A stretch of DNA of 16,390 nt from Candidatus Omnitrophota bacterium (GCA_016206995.1 JACQQN010000175.1:1-16390); one strand, 5' to 3'; shown: positions 1-6,253, counted from the stretch's first letter. Notes: a model not told the origin generated them from the sequence alone. Numbers and translations: made by a program.

Positions 1-182
1 CTTTCTTTAATCCGTTCGCCTTGATAAGTAAACGCGAGCTGAGCGCCATGATTAGAAAGAGCTTGCGCAATTGACCACGCAATACTTCTTTTGTTTGCAA
101 CGCCTAAAACCAAAGCCTTTTTGCCTTTAAGAAGATTAGAAGAAACAACCAATTTTTCAGCTGCTGTTTCAGGAATTGACAT
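1..182 (-). CDS. fabI: Enoyl-[acyl-carrier-protein] reductase (NADH), N-terminal fragment
   Basis: This is the first 60 codons of a minus-strand gene that runs off the left edge. FabI performs the last step of each fatty-acid elongation cycle, reducing trans-2-enoyl-ACP in the cytoplasm. The translation begins MSIPETAAEKLV and continues into LKGKKALVLGVANKRSIAWS, which is the FabI form of the Rossmann nucleotide-binding motif (G-V-A-x-K-x-S-I-A-W). AFTYQGERIKE follows, matching the FabI AFTYQ strand. A GGAG ribosome binding site lies 7 nt before the ATG, and a good promoter lies upstream at 216-243. The catalytic Tyr/Lys region is outside the window, so activity cannot be judged. Other short-chain dehydrogenases are unlikely because the RSIAW signature is specific to the FabI group. 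Confidence 0.88.
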   Translation of the reverse strand, partial: MSIPETAAEKLVVSSNLLKGKKALVLGVANKRSIAWSIAQALSNHGAQLAFTYQGERIKE

Positions 183-215
183 CACACGCTCCTTTATTTT
201 TAGTGGTGCTACGAA

Positions 216-243
216 AGTATATCAAAATAAATGAAGCTGACAA
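216..243 (-). promoter_or_regulatory. Probable sigma-70 promoter of fabI
   Basis: On the minus strand, TTGTCA (238-243) and TATACT (216-221) are separated by 16 bp, and the predicted start lies about 25-30 nt before the fabI ATG. A short inverted repeat, CTGAC-AA-GTCAG (237-248), covers the -35 box and could be an operator. No known fatty-acid regulator site was recognised. Confidence 0.6.
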
Positions 244-297
244 GTCAGAAAATAGCCGCGCTGCTCGCGTTCAACCTGCGAGTTGATCACAAATTCC

Positions 298-325
298 TTG
301 TGTTTGGATTCTTTTTCTGTAACAT
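298..325 (+). promoter_or_regulatory. Possible promoter of the exonuclease gene
   Basis: TTGTGT (298-303) and TAACAT (320-325) are 16 bp apart, directly upstream of the gene at 337. Transcription would start only a few bases before the ATG, which agrees with the lack of any Shine-Dalgarno sequence there. Both boxes are imperfect. Confidence 0.35.
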
Positions 326-336
326 AGTTGATCATC

Positions 337-930
337 ATGAGCGACAAACCAAACATCCTCGTCCTTGACCTTGAAACGCAGAAAACTTTTGATGAAGTCG
401 GGCGTCAAAATATCCACAAACTCAAAGTTTCCGTCGTCGGCATCTTTGATTACCAAACAGAAAACTACCAAGCTTACGAAGAAAATCAAATTCACGCGCT
501 CGAAGAACGGTTGAAATCCGTTGATCTCTTGATCGGTTTTAACATTCGCCGGTTTGACATGGTGGTTTTGCAGCCGTATCTCTTTTTGTCTGTCGAAACA
601 CTTCCTGTTTTAGATCTTCTTGAAGAAATCGAACGAGTCCGTGGGCATCGAGTGAGCCTCCAAAGTGTTGCACAGGCCACGCTTGATATTACAAAAACAG
701 GACAAGGGCTTGATGCAGTTGCGTTGTTTAGGCGAGGGCAAATGGATACGCTCAAAGATTATTGTTTGAATGATGTTAAACTGACAAAAGAAATTTTCGA
801 ATATGGAAAAAAGAACGGGAAAGTTTATTTCATTTCAAATCGAGACTGGAAAAGATACGAGATTCCGATTGAATGGGGAGAACACACAACAGCAAAGAAA
901 CAAAATGATTTCCCGACCAGTTTGTTTTAG
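337..930 (+). CDS. DEDDy-type 3'-5' exonuclease (RNase H-like fold)
   Basis: A 197-residue protein with the three exonuclease motifs of the DnaQ/RNase H-like superfamily: LVLDLET with D11 and E13 (motif I), GFNIRRFD ending at D74 (motif II), and DYCLNDV with Y142 and D146 (motif III, YxxxD). These residues would bind two metal ions for 3'-5' hydrolysis of nucleic acid. It consists of a single domain with no helicase or polymerase attached, similar to the stand-alone YprB-like RNase_H_2 group. The ATG at 337 was chosen; an in-frame TTG at 328 would add three residues. No Shine-Dalgarno sequence is seen. The gene ends 6 nt before a receiver-like protein, so the two are probably co-transcribed. 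The substrate (DNA or RNA) cannot be told from sequence. Confidence 0.75.
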   Translation: MSDKPNILVLDLETQKTFDEVGRQNIHKLKVSVVGIFDYQTENYQAYEENQIHALEERLKSVDLLIGFNIRRFDMVVLQPYLFLSVETLPVLDLLEEIERVRGHRVSLQSVAQATLDITKTGQGLDAVALFRRGQMDTLKDYCLNDVKLTKEIFEYGKKNGKVYFISNRDWKRYEIPIEWGEHTTAKKQNDFPTSLF

Positions 931-936
931 TTTTCC

Positions 937-1299
937 ATGAATAACATCCTTCTTGTTTTCTCAAGCGATGTGGGTGCGCGTTTACAAATCCAAACGCTTG
1001 CAAAAAAAGAGCTCATCGATTGTTTTTTTCTTTCCTATGGCGATCACGTGGCTGATATGGTGAAACGTCTTGAACCCTTTTTTCTGATTATCGATTTTAC
1101 TTCTGAAGGAGCTCAGTGGTCGATCAAACACTTAAGCGAGATCAAATCAAGATATTCAACCCTCCGGATTATCGGACTGGTAGGGCCAGAAGTGGGCGAG
1201 GGCGATATTACCAGATTTGAGAGATCAGGCTGTGATACCATCCTTGCCAAAGATTCACTAATGCAACAATTGCCGTTGATTCTTGGAGCTCGTCTTTAG
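937..1299 (+). CDS. Degenerate receiver (CheY-like) domain protein
   Basis: A 120-residue protein with the hydrophobic strand pattern of a response-regulator receiver domain (NILLVF, PFFLIIDF, LRIIGLVG, DTILAKDS). D53 lies at the end of the third strand, where the phosphorylated Asp normally sits, and K105 occupies the place of the conserved Lys. The acidic pair that binds Mg2+ after strand 1 is absent (LLVFSSDVG), and the Thr/Ser after strand 4 is replaced by Val/Gly. Normal phosphorylation chemistry is therefore doubtful, and this may be a pseudo-receiver acting by protein contact. It follows the exonuclease by 6 nt and has no output domain. Family assignment rests on fold pattern alone, so confidence is moderate. 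Confidence 0.55.
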   Translation: MNNILLVFSSDVGARLQIQTLAKKELIDCFFLSYGDHVADMVKRLEPFFLIIDFTSEGAQWSIKHLSEIKSRYSTLRIIGLVGPEVGEGDITRFERSGCDTILAKDSLMQQLPLILGARL

Positions 1300-1376
1300 C
1301 TCACCTTTTAAGTTTCAGCTAAAATAATCGTAAGTCATTATCAATAAATAAGATAAGCGTATTCAAACAAACCCAC

Positions 1377-1399
1377 AATGTTGACGGAAAAAGTCATAT
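1377..1399. promoter_or_regulatory. IscR type 1-like operator overlapping the isc -35 box
   Basis: An inverted repeat TGAC-N7-GTCA (1382-1396) encloses an A-rich centre. Its GAC-N7-GTC core has the same half-sites and spacing as the published E. coli IscR type 1 site, although the flanking bases match only partly. It covers the -35 hexamer of the iscR promoter, which is where a repressor would act. The next gene encodes a three-cysteine IscR-like protein, so autoregulation is the natural reading. Confidence 0.5.
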
Positions 1400-1409
1400 A
1401 TTGTATGAT
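1381..1409 (+). promoter_or_regulatory. Sigma-70 promoter of the iscR-iscS-iscA operon
   Basis: TTGACG (1381-1386) and TATGAT (1404-1409) are separated by exactly 17 bp, close to the sigma-70 consensus. The predicted start is near 1416, about 30 nt before the iscR ATG at 1446. It is among the best matches to a housekeeping promoter in the window. Confidence 0.75.
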
Positions 1410-1445
1410 CATTTCCTTTCATAGAAGCAGCCAAAAGGCCCACTC

Positions 1446-1928
1446 ATGAAATTAACCACAAAAAGCGAATACGCACTGATTTGTTTAAAGTATCTTTACG
1501 AGCATTCGAATGGGAAACCAATTTCTGTTGCAGAGGTTTCTGAGGAAGAGCGCTTGTCACGAGATTATGTCGAGCAAATTCTAGTCCGGTTGCGACGCGC
1601 TGGTTTAATCAAAAGCGTTAAAGGAATCGGAGGTGGTTTTATGCTTGCACGCGAAGCATCTCAAATCACGCTTCTTCAAACCATCGAAGCAGTTGAAGGT
1701 GGAACCTTTGAAATCTTTTGCGCACCGAGGCTTCGAGAACGAATTGTTTGTGAACATTTTGATGCTTGTAGCGTCCGACCCGTCTGGCGGAAGCTCAAGC
1801 AATTAATTGATGATTTTTGTGGCAGCTTGAGCCTCGAAGCATTATTTGATTCAGAAGATACACTCGAAAAAAAGTTTGATTTGCTTCCTTTCGAGAAGTT
1901 AAAACCAATGTTATCTAAAGGGGTTTAA
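1446..1928 (+). CDS. iscR: Rrf2-family Fe-S sensing regulator (IscR-like)
   Basis: A 160-residue Rrf2-family transcription factor. The N-terminal winged helix (residues 1-70) has the typical KLTTKSEYALICLKYL start and the LRRAGLIKSVKGIGGGF wing. Three cysteines at 92, 102 and 108 (C-X9-C-X5-C) lie where IscR binds its [2Fe-2S] cluster. E. coli IscR has C-X5-C-X5-C, so the first spacing is longer here. The protein should repress the isc operon when its cluster is loaded. It is the first gene of the operon, 9 nt upstream of iscS, and sits behind an IscR-like operator. The C-terminal tail after residue 115 is variable in the family. Another Fe-S Rrf2 regulator (for example NsrR- or RsrR-like) cannot be fully excluded, but the neighbours argue for IscR. 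Confidence 0.85.
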   Translation: MKLTTKSEYALICLKYLYEHSNGKPISVAEVSEEERLSRDYVEQILVRLRRAGLIKSVKGIGGGFMLAREASQITLLQTIEAVEGGTFEIFCAPRLRERIVCEHFDACSVRPVWRKLKQLIDDFCGSLSLEALFDSEDTLEKKFDLLPFEKLKPMLSKGV

Positions 1929-1937
1929 AAGATTTCG

Positions 1938-3146
1938 ATGATTAAGTTACCTATTTACATGGATTGTAATGCAACAACGCCGGTTGATCCGCGTGTGCTC
2001 GAAAAAATGCTGCCATATTTTAAAGAAGTTTTCGGCAATGCAGCAAGCAAGAATCACCCTTTCGGGCGTGCCGCGGAAGAGGCTGTCGAGACGGCAAGAA
2101 AGAAAATCGCGCGCGCAGTTCATGTTTCTGAGGAATGCGAAGTTATTTTTACAAGCGGCGCAACCGAATCAAATAATTTAGCGATCCAAGGAGTCGCCCG
2201 CCAATTTCAGGATCGAGGGAAACACATCATCACATGTGTGATTGAGCACAAATCCGTGCTCGACACTTGCCGCTATCTTGAAACCGGAGGGTTTCAGGTG
2301 ACGTACCTTCCGGTTGACCGCGAAGGCGTGATTGATCTTCAGCAATTAGAATCGGCGATTACGGATAAAACCATTCTGATTTCAATCATGCATGCCAATA
2401 ATGAAATTGGAGTCGTGCAGCCTGTGGCTGAAATCGGGCGAATGGCAAAAAAGAAAGGAGTTTTTTTTCATTGTGATGCAGTTCAATCAATTGGGAAAAT
2501 ACCAGTTGATATGCAAGCCTTGAGTGTGGATTTACTGTCGCTTTCAGCTCATAAATTGTATGGCCCAAAAGGGATTGGTGCCTTATGCGTTCGAAAAAGA
2601 AATCCGCGTGTCCGACTCACGCCTTTAATTTATGGAGGCGGGCATGAGCAAGGTTTGCGTTCCGGGACGCTAAATGTCCCAGCCATTGTTGGATTTGGCG
2701 AAGCGATTGAGATTGCCATGAGAGAAATGGTGGAAGAGTCAAAAAGAATTTTTTTATTCAGAGAAAGTTTGAGAACTCAAATTGTAACGGCTCTTGAACG
2801 CGTTTATGTCAATGGCAGTTTGAAACACCGTCTGCCCGGCAATTTGAATTTAAGTTTTCCGTTTGTGGAAGGGGAATCTTTATTAATGGAGTTGAGCGAA
2901 AAAGTAGCAGTTTCCACCGGGTCTGCGTGTACCCAGCTGAGCATGGAACCGTCTTATGTTCTCAAGGCGCTTGGAATCGGAGAAAATTTGGTGCATACAT
3001 CCATCCGATTTGGTTTGGGTCGGTTTACAACCGAAGAAGAAGTGAATTTTGTTGCAAACTATGTCGTCACAATAGTGAAGCGGCTTCGCGAGTTATCTCC
3101 GATTTATCAAGTTGCGAGAGTTGAAAAAACACGTGCTGCGGTTTGA
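1938..3146 (+). CDS. iscS: Cysteine desulfurase (IscS/NifS, class I)
   Basis: A 402-residue PLP enzyme that removes sulfur from cysteine and passes it as a persulfide to Fe-S scaffolds and other acceptors. It begins IYMDCNATTPVDP, the usual start of the family. It has the CVIEHKSV and HCDAVQSIGK segments of the PLP pocket, the PLP-binding K206 in SAHKLYGPKG, and the mobile-loop catalytic C331 in STGSACTQLSMEPSYVLKALG. The long loop after this cysteine and the SACTxxSxEPSYVL signature mark class I (IscS/NifS) rather than SufS. Length is normal. It lies 9 nt after iscR and 23 nt before iscA. No iscU lies between them. Confidence 0.95.
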   Translation: MIKLPIYMDCNATTPVDPRVLEKMLPYFKEVFGNAASKNHPFGRAAEEAVETARKKIARAVHVSEECEVIFTSGATESNNLAIQGVARQFQDRGKHIITCVIEHKSVLDTCRYLETGGFQVTYLPVDREGVIDLQQLESAITDKTILISIMHANNEIGVVQPVAEIGRMAKKKGVFFHCDAVQSIGKIPVDMQALSVDLLSLSAHKLYGPKGIGALCVRKRNPRVRLTPLIYGGGHEQGLRSGTLNVPAIVGFGEAIEIAMREMVEESKRIFLFRESLRTQIVTALERVYVNGSLKHRLPGNLNLSFPFVEGESLLMELSEKVAVSTGSACTQLSMEPSYVLKALGIGENLVHTSIRFGLGRFTTEEEVNFVANYVVTIVKRLRELSPIYQVARVEKTRAAV

Positions 3147-3169
3147 GTTCGATTTGGGGGGGATAGATT

Positions 3170-3490
3170 ATGATTCAATTAACACAGGAAGCAATTAAAG
3201 AAACCAAGCGTCTTTTAAGCAAACAAAACAAGCCTGAGTTTGGCTTGCGGCTTGGGGTTCGTGGTGGGGGGTGCTCAGGGCTTTCTTACCAATTGAGTTT
3301 TACTGCAAAACAAGCTAATGATAATGAGTTTGAATTTGAAGGCATCAAAGTATTTGTCGATCCAAAAAGCTCCCTTTATTTGAATGGCATCACGCTTGAT
3401 TTTACAGATGCTCTTGAAAGCCGCGGTTTTAAATTTGTTAATCCGAATGCTCAAAAATCTTGCGGTTGCGGCGAATCATTTTCAGTTTGA
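3170..3490 (+). CDS. iscA: A-type iron-sulfur carrier protein (IscA/ErpA family)
   Basis: A 106-residue protein of the HesB/IscA family, which carries Fe-S clusters from the scaffold to target apoproteins. The three ligand cysteines are all present: C35 in RGGGCSGLSYQL, and C98 and C100 in SCGCGESFSV near the C-terminus. The domain spans the whole protein. A G-rich Shine-Dalgarno stretch (GGGGGG) lies 8-9 nt before the ATG. It is third in the operon after iscS. Sequence alone does not separate IscA, ErpA and SufA; the name follows from context. hscA, hscB, fdx and iscU are not next to it. Confidence 0.92.
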   Translation: MIQLTQEAIKETKRLLSKQNKPEFGLRLGVRGGGCSGLSYQLSFTAKQANDNEFEFEGIKVFVDPKSSLYLNGITLDFTDALESRGFKFVNPNAQKSCGCGESFSV

Positions 3491-3562
3491 GAGTGGTTTC
3501 AAAAAGAGGCAGGTTGCTTTTATTGATGGCGGAAGCGGCTCGTCTTTTTTTGAGAGGCACTC

Positions 3563-4000
3563 GTGAAAAATTTCTGTTCCAAGTTAGCCGCTTTTGCAAG
3601 TCTTCTCCTCCTGATTTGGATTCTTTATTACCATTTTTGGGGGCGGCACCTTTATCTCGTCACGGCTTATTGTAATTGCCCCATTTGTGTGAATGTGCCA
3701 GAATACCACGACGGTCAGTTTGCAAGCGGGAAGAAAATCTACTGGGGCGGCATCGCAGCTGATCGAAAAATTCCTTTTGGAGCCCAGGTTGAACTTGTTC
3801 CGGTGTGGCCGTCTGACTTTAAGAAGATCCATCGTATTTTGCGGAATCGAAAACGATTTCGCGTGGAAGACCGCGGTGGAAAAATTCGCGGGAAGCACAT
3901 TGATTTGTTTATCCCCAAATTCCTTGGCGGCCACAAGGCTGCTCTTAGGTGGGGGCGGCAGAAAGTGAGAATTCGCATTAATGGAAAATTGGCGGAATGA
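3563..4000 (+). CDS. Membrane-anchored 3D-domain protein (MltA/Rpf-like barrel)
   Basis: A 145-residue protein with one N-terminal membrane segment or uncleaved signal (about residues 8-26), followed by a 3D domain. The domain shows TAYCNCPICV, GIAADRKIPFG, FRVEDRGGKIRG and HIDLFIP, with the three eponymous aspartates at D67, D103 and D114. A late GRQKVRIRI strand closes the barrel. 3D domains are double-psi barrels related to the catalytic part of lytic transglycosylase MltA, so a role in peptidoglycan turnover in the periplasm is plausible. The C-X-C-X2-C cluster (37, 39, 42) is common in the family. GTG 3563 was chosen because GAGAGG lies just upstream. It follows iscA by 72 nt and may ride on that operon. 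Confidence 0.8.
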   Translation: MKNFCSKLAAFASLLLLIWILYYHFWGRHLYLVTAYCNCPICVNVPEYHDGQFASGKKIYWGGIAADRKIPFGAQVELVPVWPSDFKKIHRILRNRKRFRVEDRGGKIRGKHIDLFIPKFLGGHKAALRWGRQKVRIRINGKLAE

Positions 4001-4083
4001 GCGATTGATCGGGATAGTTTTCAAAATGATCAGTACGATTTCAAAAACTGTCCTTGATTTGGCGAAGGGCGGAGGAATTTATC

Positions 4084-4401
4084 ATGAAAAAAATTGAATG
4101 TATTATTCGTCCAGAAAAGTTTGATGGAGTGCACGAAGCGCTGAAACGTTCTGGCGTGGGTGGTATGACTACCTATGAAGTTAAAGGATTCGGAAACCAA
4201 CGTGCTCGTGGAAGAGGACTTATCAAACGCCTCAAGCTCGAGATTTACGTAGATGATTTTCAGGTTGAGTCGGTGATTGATATTGTGATGAAGAGTGCTA
4301 GGACGGGAGCTGGCGAAACCGGCGACGGGAAAATCGCAGTCATTGATTTGGAACGGCTCTATCGAATTCGCACAGGCGAAGAAGGCGCGAAAGCTGTTTA
4401 G
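4084..4401 (+). CDS. P-II family signal protein with a shortened T-loop
   Basis: A 105-residue P-II protein of the GlnB/GlnK type. P-II trimers bind ATP/ADP and 2-oxoglutarate and control ammonium transporters or nitrogen enzymes. The start MKKIECIIRPEKFDGVHEAL, the VKGFG turn with Q39 (the 2-oxoglutarate and Mg contact), the glycine-rich B-loop (TGAGETGDGKI, 74-84) and the C-terminal RIRTGEE are all conserved. The T-loop, residues 38-50, is about nine residues shorter than in E. coli GlnB and lacks Tyr51, so standard uridylylation cannot occur. The B-loop is two residues longer. The ATG at 4084 has GGAGG 6-7 nt upstream; a longer in-frame version from 4054 lacks such support. No amtB or glnA is adjacent. 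The stop codon overlaps that of the convergent HAD gene. Confidence 0.88.
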   Translation: MKKIECIIRPEKFDGVHEALKRSGVGGMTTYEVKGFGNQRARGRGLIKRLKLEIYVDDFQVESVIDIVMKSARTGAGETGDGKIAVIDLERLYRIRTGEEGAKAV

Positions 4402-5264
4402 GCTATTTGAGCGAGCAAGCGCTTAAGTTCTCTAGGATTTTTGATAATTCTTTTAGCCCCCGCTTGCTTTAAGGCTCGCGCTGCTTTTTGAGGAAAGGCG
4501 CTAAAGTAAGTAAATCCCCACGGAGTTACATTCATCGTTTTCGCTCTCTTGGCGGTTTGTATGTCATCTGGCAAGTCTCCCACATAGAGGTAGCGAAGTT
4601 TTAGTCCAAATTTCTTTCCAATTTCAAGTAACGCAAATGGATGTGGTTTTTTAAATCTCGGGTGAGGAAGGCGGTCAACGGTTACCATTTCTCCAATCCA
4701 TTTTAAAAGCCCAAATCGTTTAAGCACATAACACGCTTCTTCACGATTCCTTCCCGTTGCGATTCCAATTTTGATTCCACCTCGCGCCAGTTGTTGGAAC
4801 GTGCCGCTTGGCAAGGCAGGTGTCTCGCGGCGGATGTATTTTGACCAATAAAGTTTTTGAAAAAGCTTCTCGATTTTTTTGAGCGAAACTTTGGGATACC
4901 GGCCGCACAGACGTTCGATTCCACGCACGAAAAGAGGAGGCTTTACTTTTTGTGCAAAGCTTTTTAAATGAACCAATTTTTTAAGTTCCGCGATGGAGTT
5001 TTCTTTTCGTTTTAGGCTTAAGAGATAAAGTAAAAGCCCGTAACAAGCGTCCCAATCGTCATTGAAGCCGCCGAAGAGTTTAAAAATTTCGATATCTTTT
5101 TGAGAAAAAAGCGAAATTTTTGACGGCTTAAAATTAAGGAATTGCTCAAGGTATTTTTGAACAGTTTCCCGGATGCAATCCGTGTAAGAAAAACGTGTAT
5201 CGACAAGCACATTATCAATGTCAAAAATAACGGCGTCAAATCGGTGGTTTTGTTTTTGTTGCAT
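4398..5264 (-). CDS. HAD-superfamily IA phosphatase (TIGR01548-like)
   Basis: A haloacid-dehalogenase-type hydrolase of 288 residues. All four HAD motifs are present: FDIDNVLVDT (nucleophile Asp and DxD acid/base), GIATGRNREEA (motif II Thr), the KKPHP lysine (motif III), and VGDLPDDIQTAKRA (motif IV acids). The long insert after motif I, starting RFSYTDCIRETVQKYLEQF, is the cap. The DTRFSY start resembles the HAD-IA group TIGR01548, some members of which are fused to histidine-pathway enzymes. The substrate is unknown. ATG 5264 was chosen; GTG 5288 would add eight residues, and neither start has a clear Shine-Dalgarno. The gene is divergent from dgkA and convergent with the P-II gene. Confidence 0.75.
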   Translation of the reverse strand: MQQKQNHRFDAVIFDIDNVLVDTRFSYTDCIRETVQKYLEQFLNFKPSKISLFSQKDIEIFKLFGGFNDDWDACYGLLLYLLSLKRKENSIAELKKLVHLKSFAQKVKPPLFVRGIERLCGRYPKVSLKKIEKLFQKLYWSKYIRRETPALPSGTFQQLARGGIKIGIATGRNREEACYVLKRFGLLKWIGEMVTVDRLPHPRFKKPHPFALLEIGKKFGLKLRYLYVGDLPDDIQTAKRAKTMNVTPWGFTYFSAFPQKAARALKQAGAKRIIKNPRELKRLLAQIA

Positions 5265-5292
5265 GCCAAATAGTGTAACGTTTCCCACCGCC

Positions 5293-5320
5293 TTGTTCTA
5301 GCCATTTTTCGTGATACAAT
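5293..5320 (+). promoter_or_regulatory. Probable promoter of dgkA, predicting a leaderless mRNA
   Basis: TTGTTC (5293-5298) and TACAAT (5315-5320) are 16 bp apart. Transcription would begin about 7 nt after the -10 box, almost exactly at the dgkA ATG (5327), and no Shine-Dalgarno sequence is present there. Confidence 0.5.
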
Positions 5321-5326
5321 AAAGTC

Positions 5327-5725
5327 ATGCAGCAGAAAAAGTCGCTTTCACCGAAAGCAAGAATTCGAAGTTTTATCAACGCATTTTCTGGACTCACGGA
5401 TATGTTAATGACGGAACCCAACGCGTGGGCCCATGCTGCTGCGACAGCATTTGTATTTATCCTTTCATGGTGGCTTCAAATTGATCAACAAAGATTCGCT
5501 TTAATTGTCATCGCAGTGGTTGCCGTTTGGGTTGCGGAAGCATTTAACACCGTTCTTGAGCTTATGGTGGATATGGTCACGTCGAAGCAATATTCTACAT
5601 TAGCAAAGCGCGCGAAGGATATTGCCGCGGCTGCAGTTTTGATTGCTTCGCTCGGCGCCGTTTTGATCGGTCTTGTTATTTTAGGCCCCCCATTATATTT
5701 ACGAATTTCTTCACTTGGCGCCTAA
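5327..5725 (+). CDS. dgkA: Diacylglycerol kinase / undecaprenol kinase (DgkA family)
   Basis: A 132-residue integral membrane kinase with three hydrophobic segments (about residues 35-52, 58-78 and 100-122). The family signature is intact: EPNAWAH near the N-terminus, AEAFNTVLELMVDMV with E71, N74 and E78, and AKRAKDIAAAAVL in the last third. In Gram-negative bacteria it recycles diacylglycerol to phosphatidic acid; in Firmicutes the homologue phosphorylates undecaprenol for cell-wall synthesis. Sequence does not decide which applies here. The next gene, rlmH, begins one base after the stop codon, so the two form an operon. The HAD gene upstream is divergent. Confidence 0.9.
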   Translation: MQQKKSLSPKARIRSFINAFSGLTDMLMTEPNAWAHAAATAFVFILSWWLQIDQQRFALIVIAVVAVWVAEAFNTVLELMVDMVTSKQYSTLAKRAKDIAAAAVLIASLGAVLIGLVILGPPLYLRISSLGA

Positions 5726-5726
5726 G

Positions 5727-6182
5727 ATGCGCATTGTGTTCTCTCTTAAGTGGGCGCCGCGAACAGTCCCTTTTTTAAAGGCTTTTAAATCGGCAGAAAC
5801 TAGAGCGCTTTTTCACAATTATACGAATCGAATTTCAAAATTTGTAGAGTGTCAAATTTCAGGAAACATTGCTCAAGACAAGAATCAAAAAGGGATCTTG
5901 AGGAAAACTTGGATTTGTGAGCGGACAGGGCGCGATTTGTCTTCGGAAGCGCTTTCTCAAAAGTTGCAGGGGCTTCTTAATTCAGGGTGTCGGGAACTTC
6001 AGATTGTGATTGGTGGAGCCGATGGGTTTTCAACCAAAGAGCGCGAGCTGTTAAAACCTGATTTTCAATGGAGTTTTGGGGCGCTTACCCTTCCGCATGA
6101 GCTTGCAGCTGTTGTGGCTTCCGAACAGGTTTACCGGGCGTGGACAATTCTGAAGGGGCTCCCTTATCACACGAAGCATTGA
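5727..6182 (+). CDS. rlmH: 23S rRNA pseudouridine-1915 N3-methyltransferase
   Basis: A 151-residue SPOUT-class methyltransferase that methylates pseudouridine 1915 in helix 69 of 23S rRNA, using SAM. The C-terminal knot region is clear: LQIVIGGADGFS (SAM loop), FGALTLPHELAAVVASEQVY, and the terminal RAWTILKGLPYHTKH, which is the hallmark of RlmH. Length matches the family (about 155). ATG 5727 was chosen because it lies one base after the dgkA stop, as in coupled genes; an in-frame TTG at 5715 would overlap dgkA. The N-terminal half is more divergent than the C-terminal half, as is common in the family. Confidence 0.92.
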   Translation: MRIVFSLKWAPRTVPFLKAFKSAETRALFHNYTNRISKFVECQISGNIAQDKNQKGILRKTWICERTGRDLSSEALSQKLQGLLNSGCRELQIVIGGADGFSTKERELLKPDFQWSFGALTLPHELAAVVASEQVYRAWTILKGLPYHTKH

Positions 6183-6224
6183 TTTCAATATCCGCAGGCC
6201 TCAGCAATCAAGAAAAGAGCGGGT

Positions 6225-6253
6225 TTGACATCTGTAAGGAAAAATTAGAAAAT
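6225..6253 (+). promoter_or_regulatory. Possible promoter of rmuC
   Basis: A perfect -35 box TTGACA lies at 6225-6230. At 17 bp spacing the -10 would be GAAAAT (6248-6253), which is weak. The start would fall close to the rmuC ATG at 6265, giving a very short leader without a Shine-Dalgarno. Confidence 0.4.

Noticed and set aside
1286..1323. Possible terminator after the receiver-like gene (GAGCT/AGCTC and TTTAGCT/AGCTAAA inverted repeats).
   Set aside because: The stems are short and AT-rich, and no T-run follows the second arm. The two repeats also exclude each other.
3460..3675. Open frame between iscA and the 3D-domain gene on the plus strand.
   Set aside because: It overlaps the end of iscA and the start of the 3D gene, and the peptide has no recognisable features; both real genes explain the DNA.
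3584..4024. 146-residue minus-strand frame opposite the 3D-domain gene.
   Set aside because: It is antisense to a gene with clear family motifs, has no ribosome binding site and shows no domain.
5250..5341. HAD and DgkA proteins both begin MQQK, suggesting a duplicated start region in the divergent spacer.
   Set aside because: The similarity covers only about a dozen bases with different codons and does not extend upstream, so it is most likely chance.
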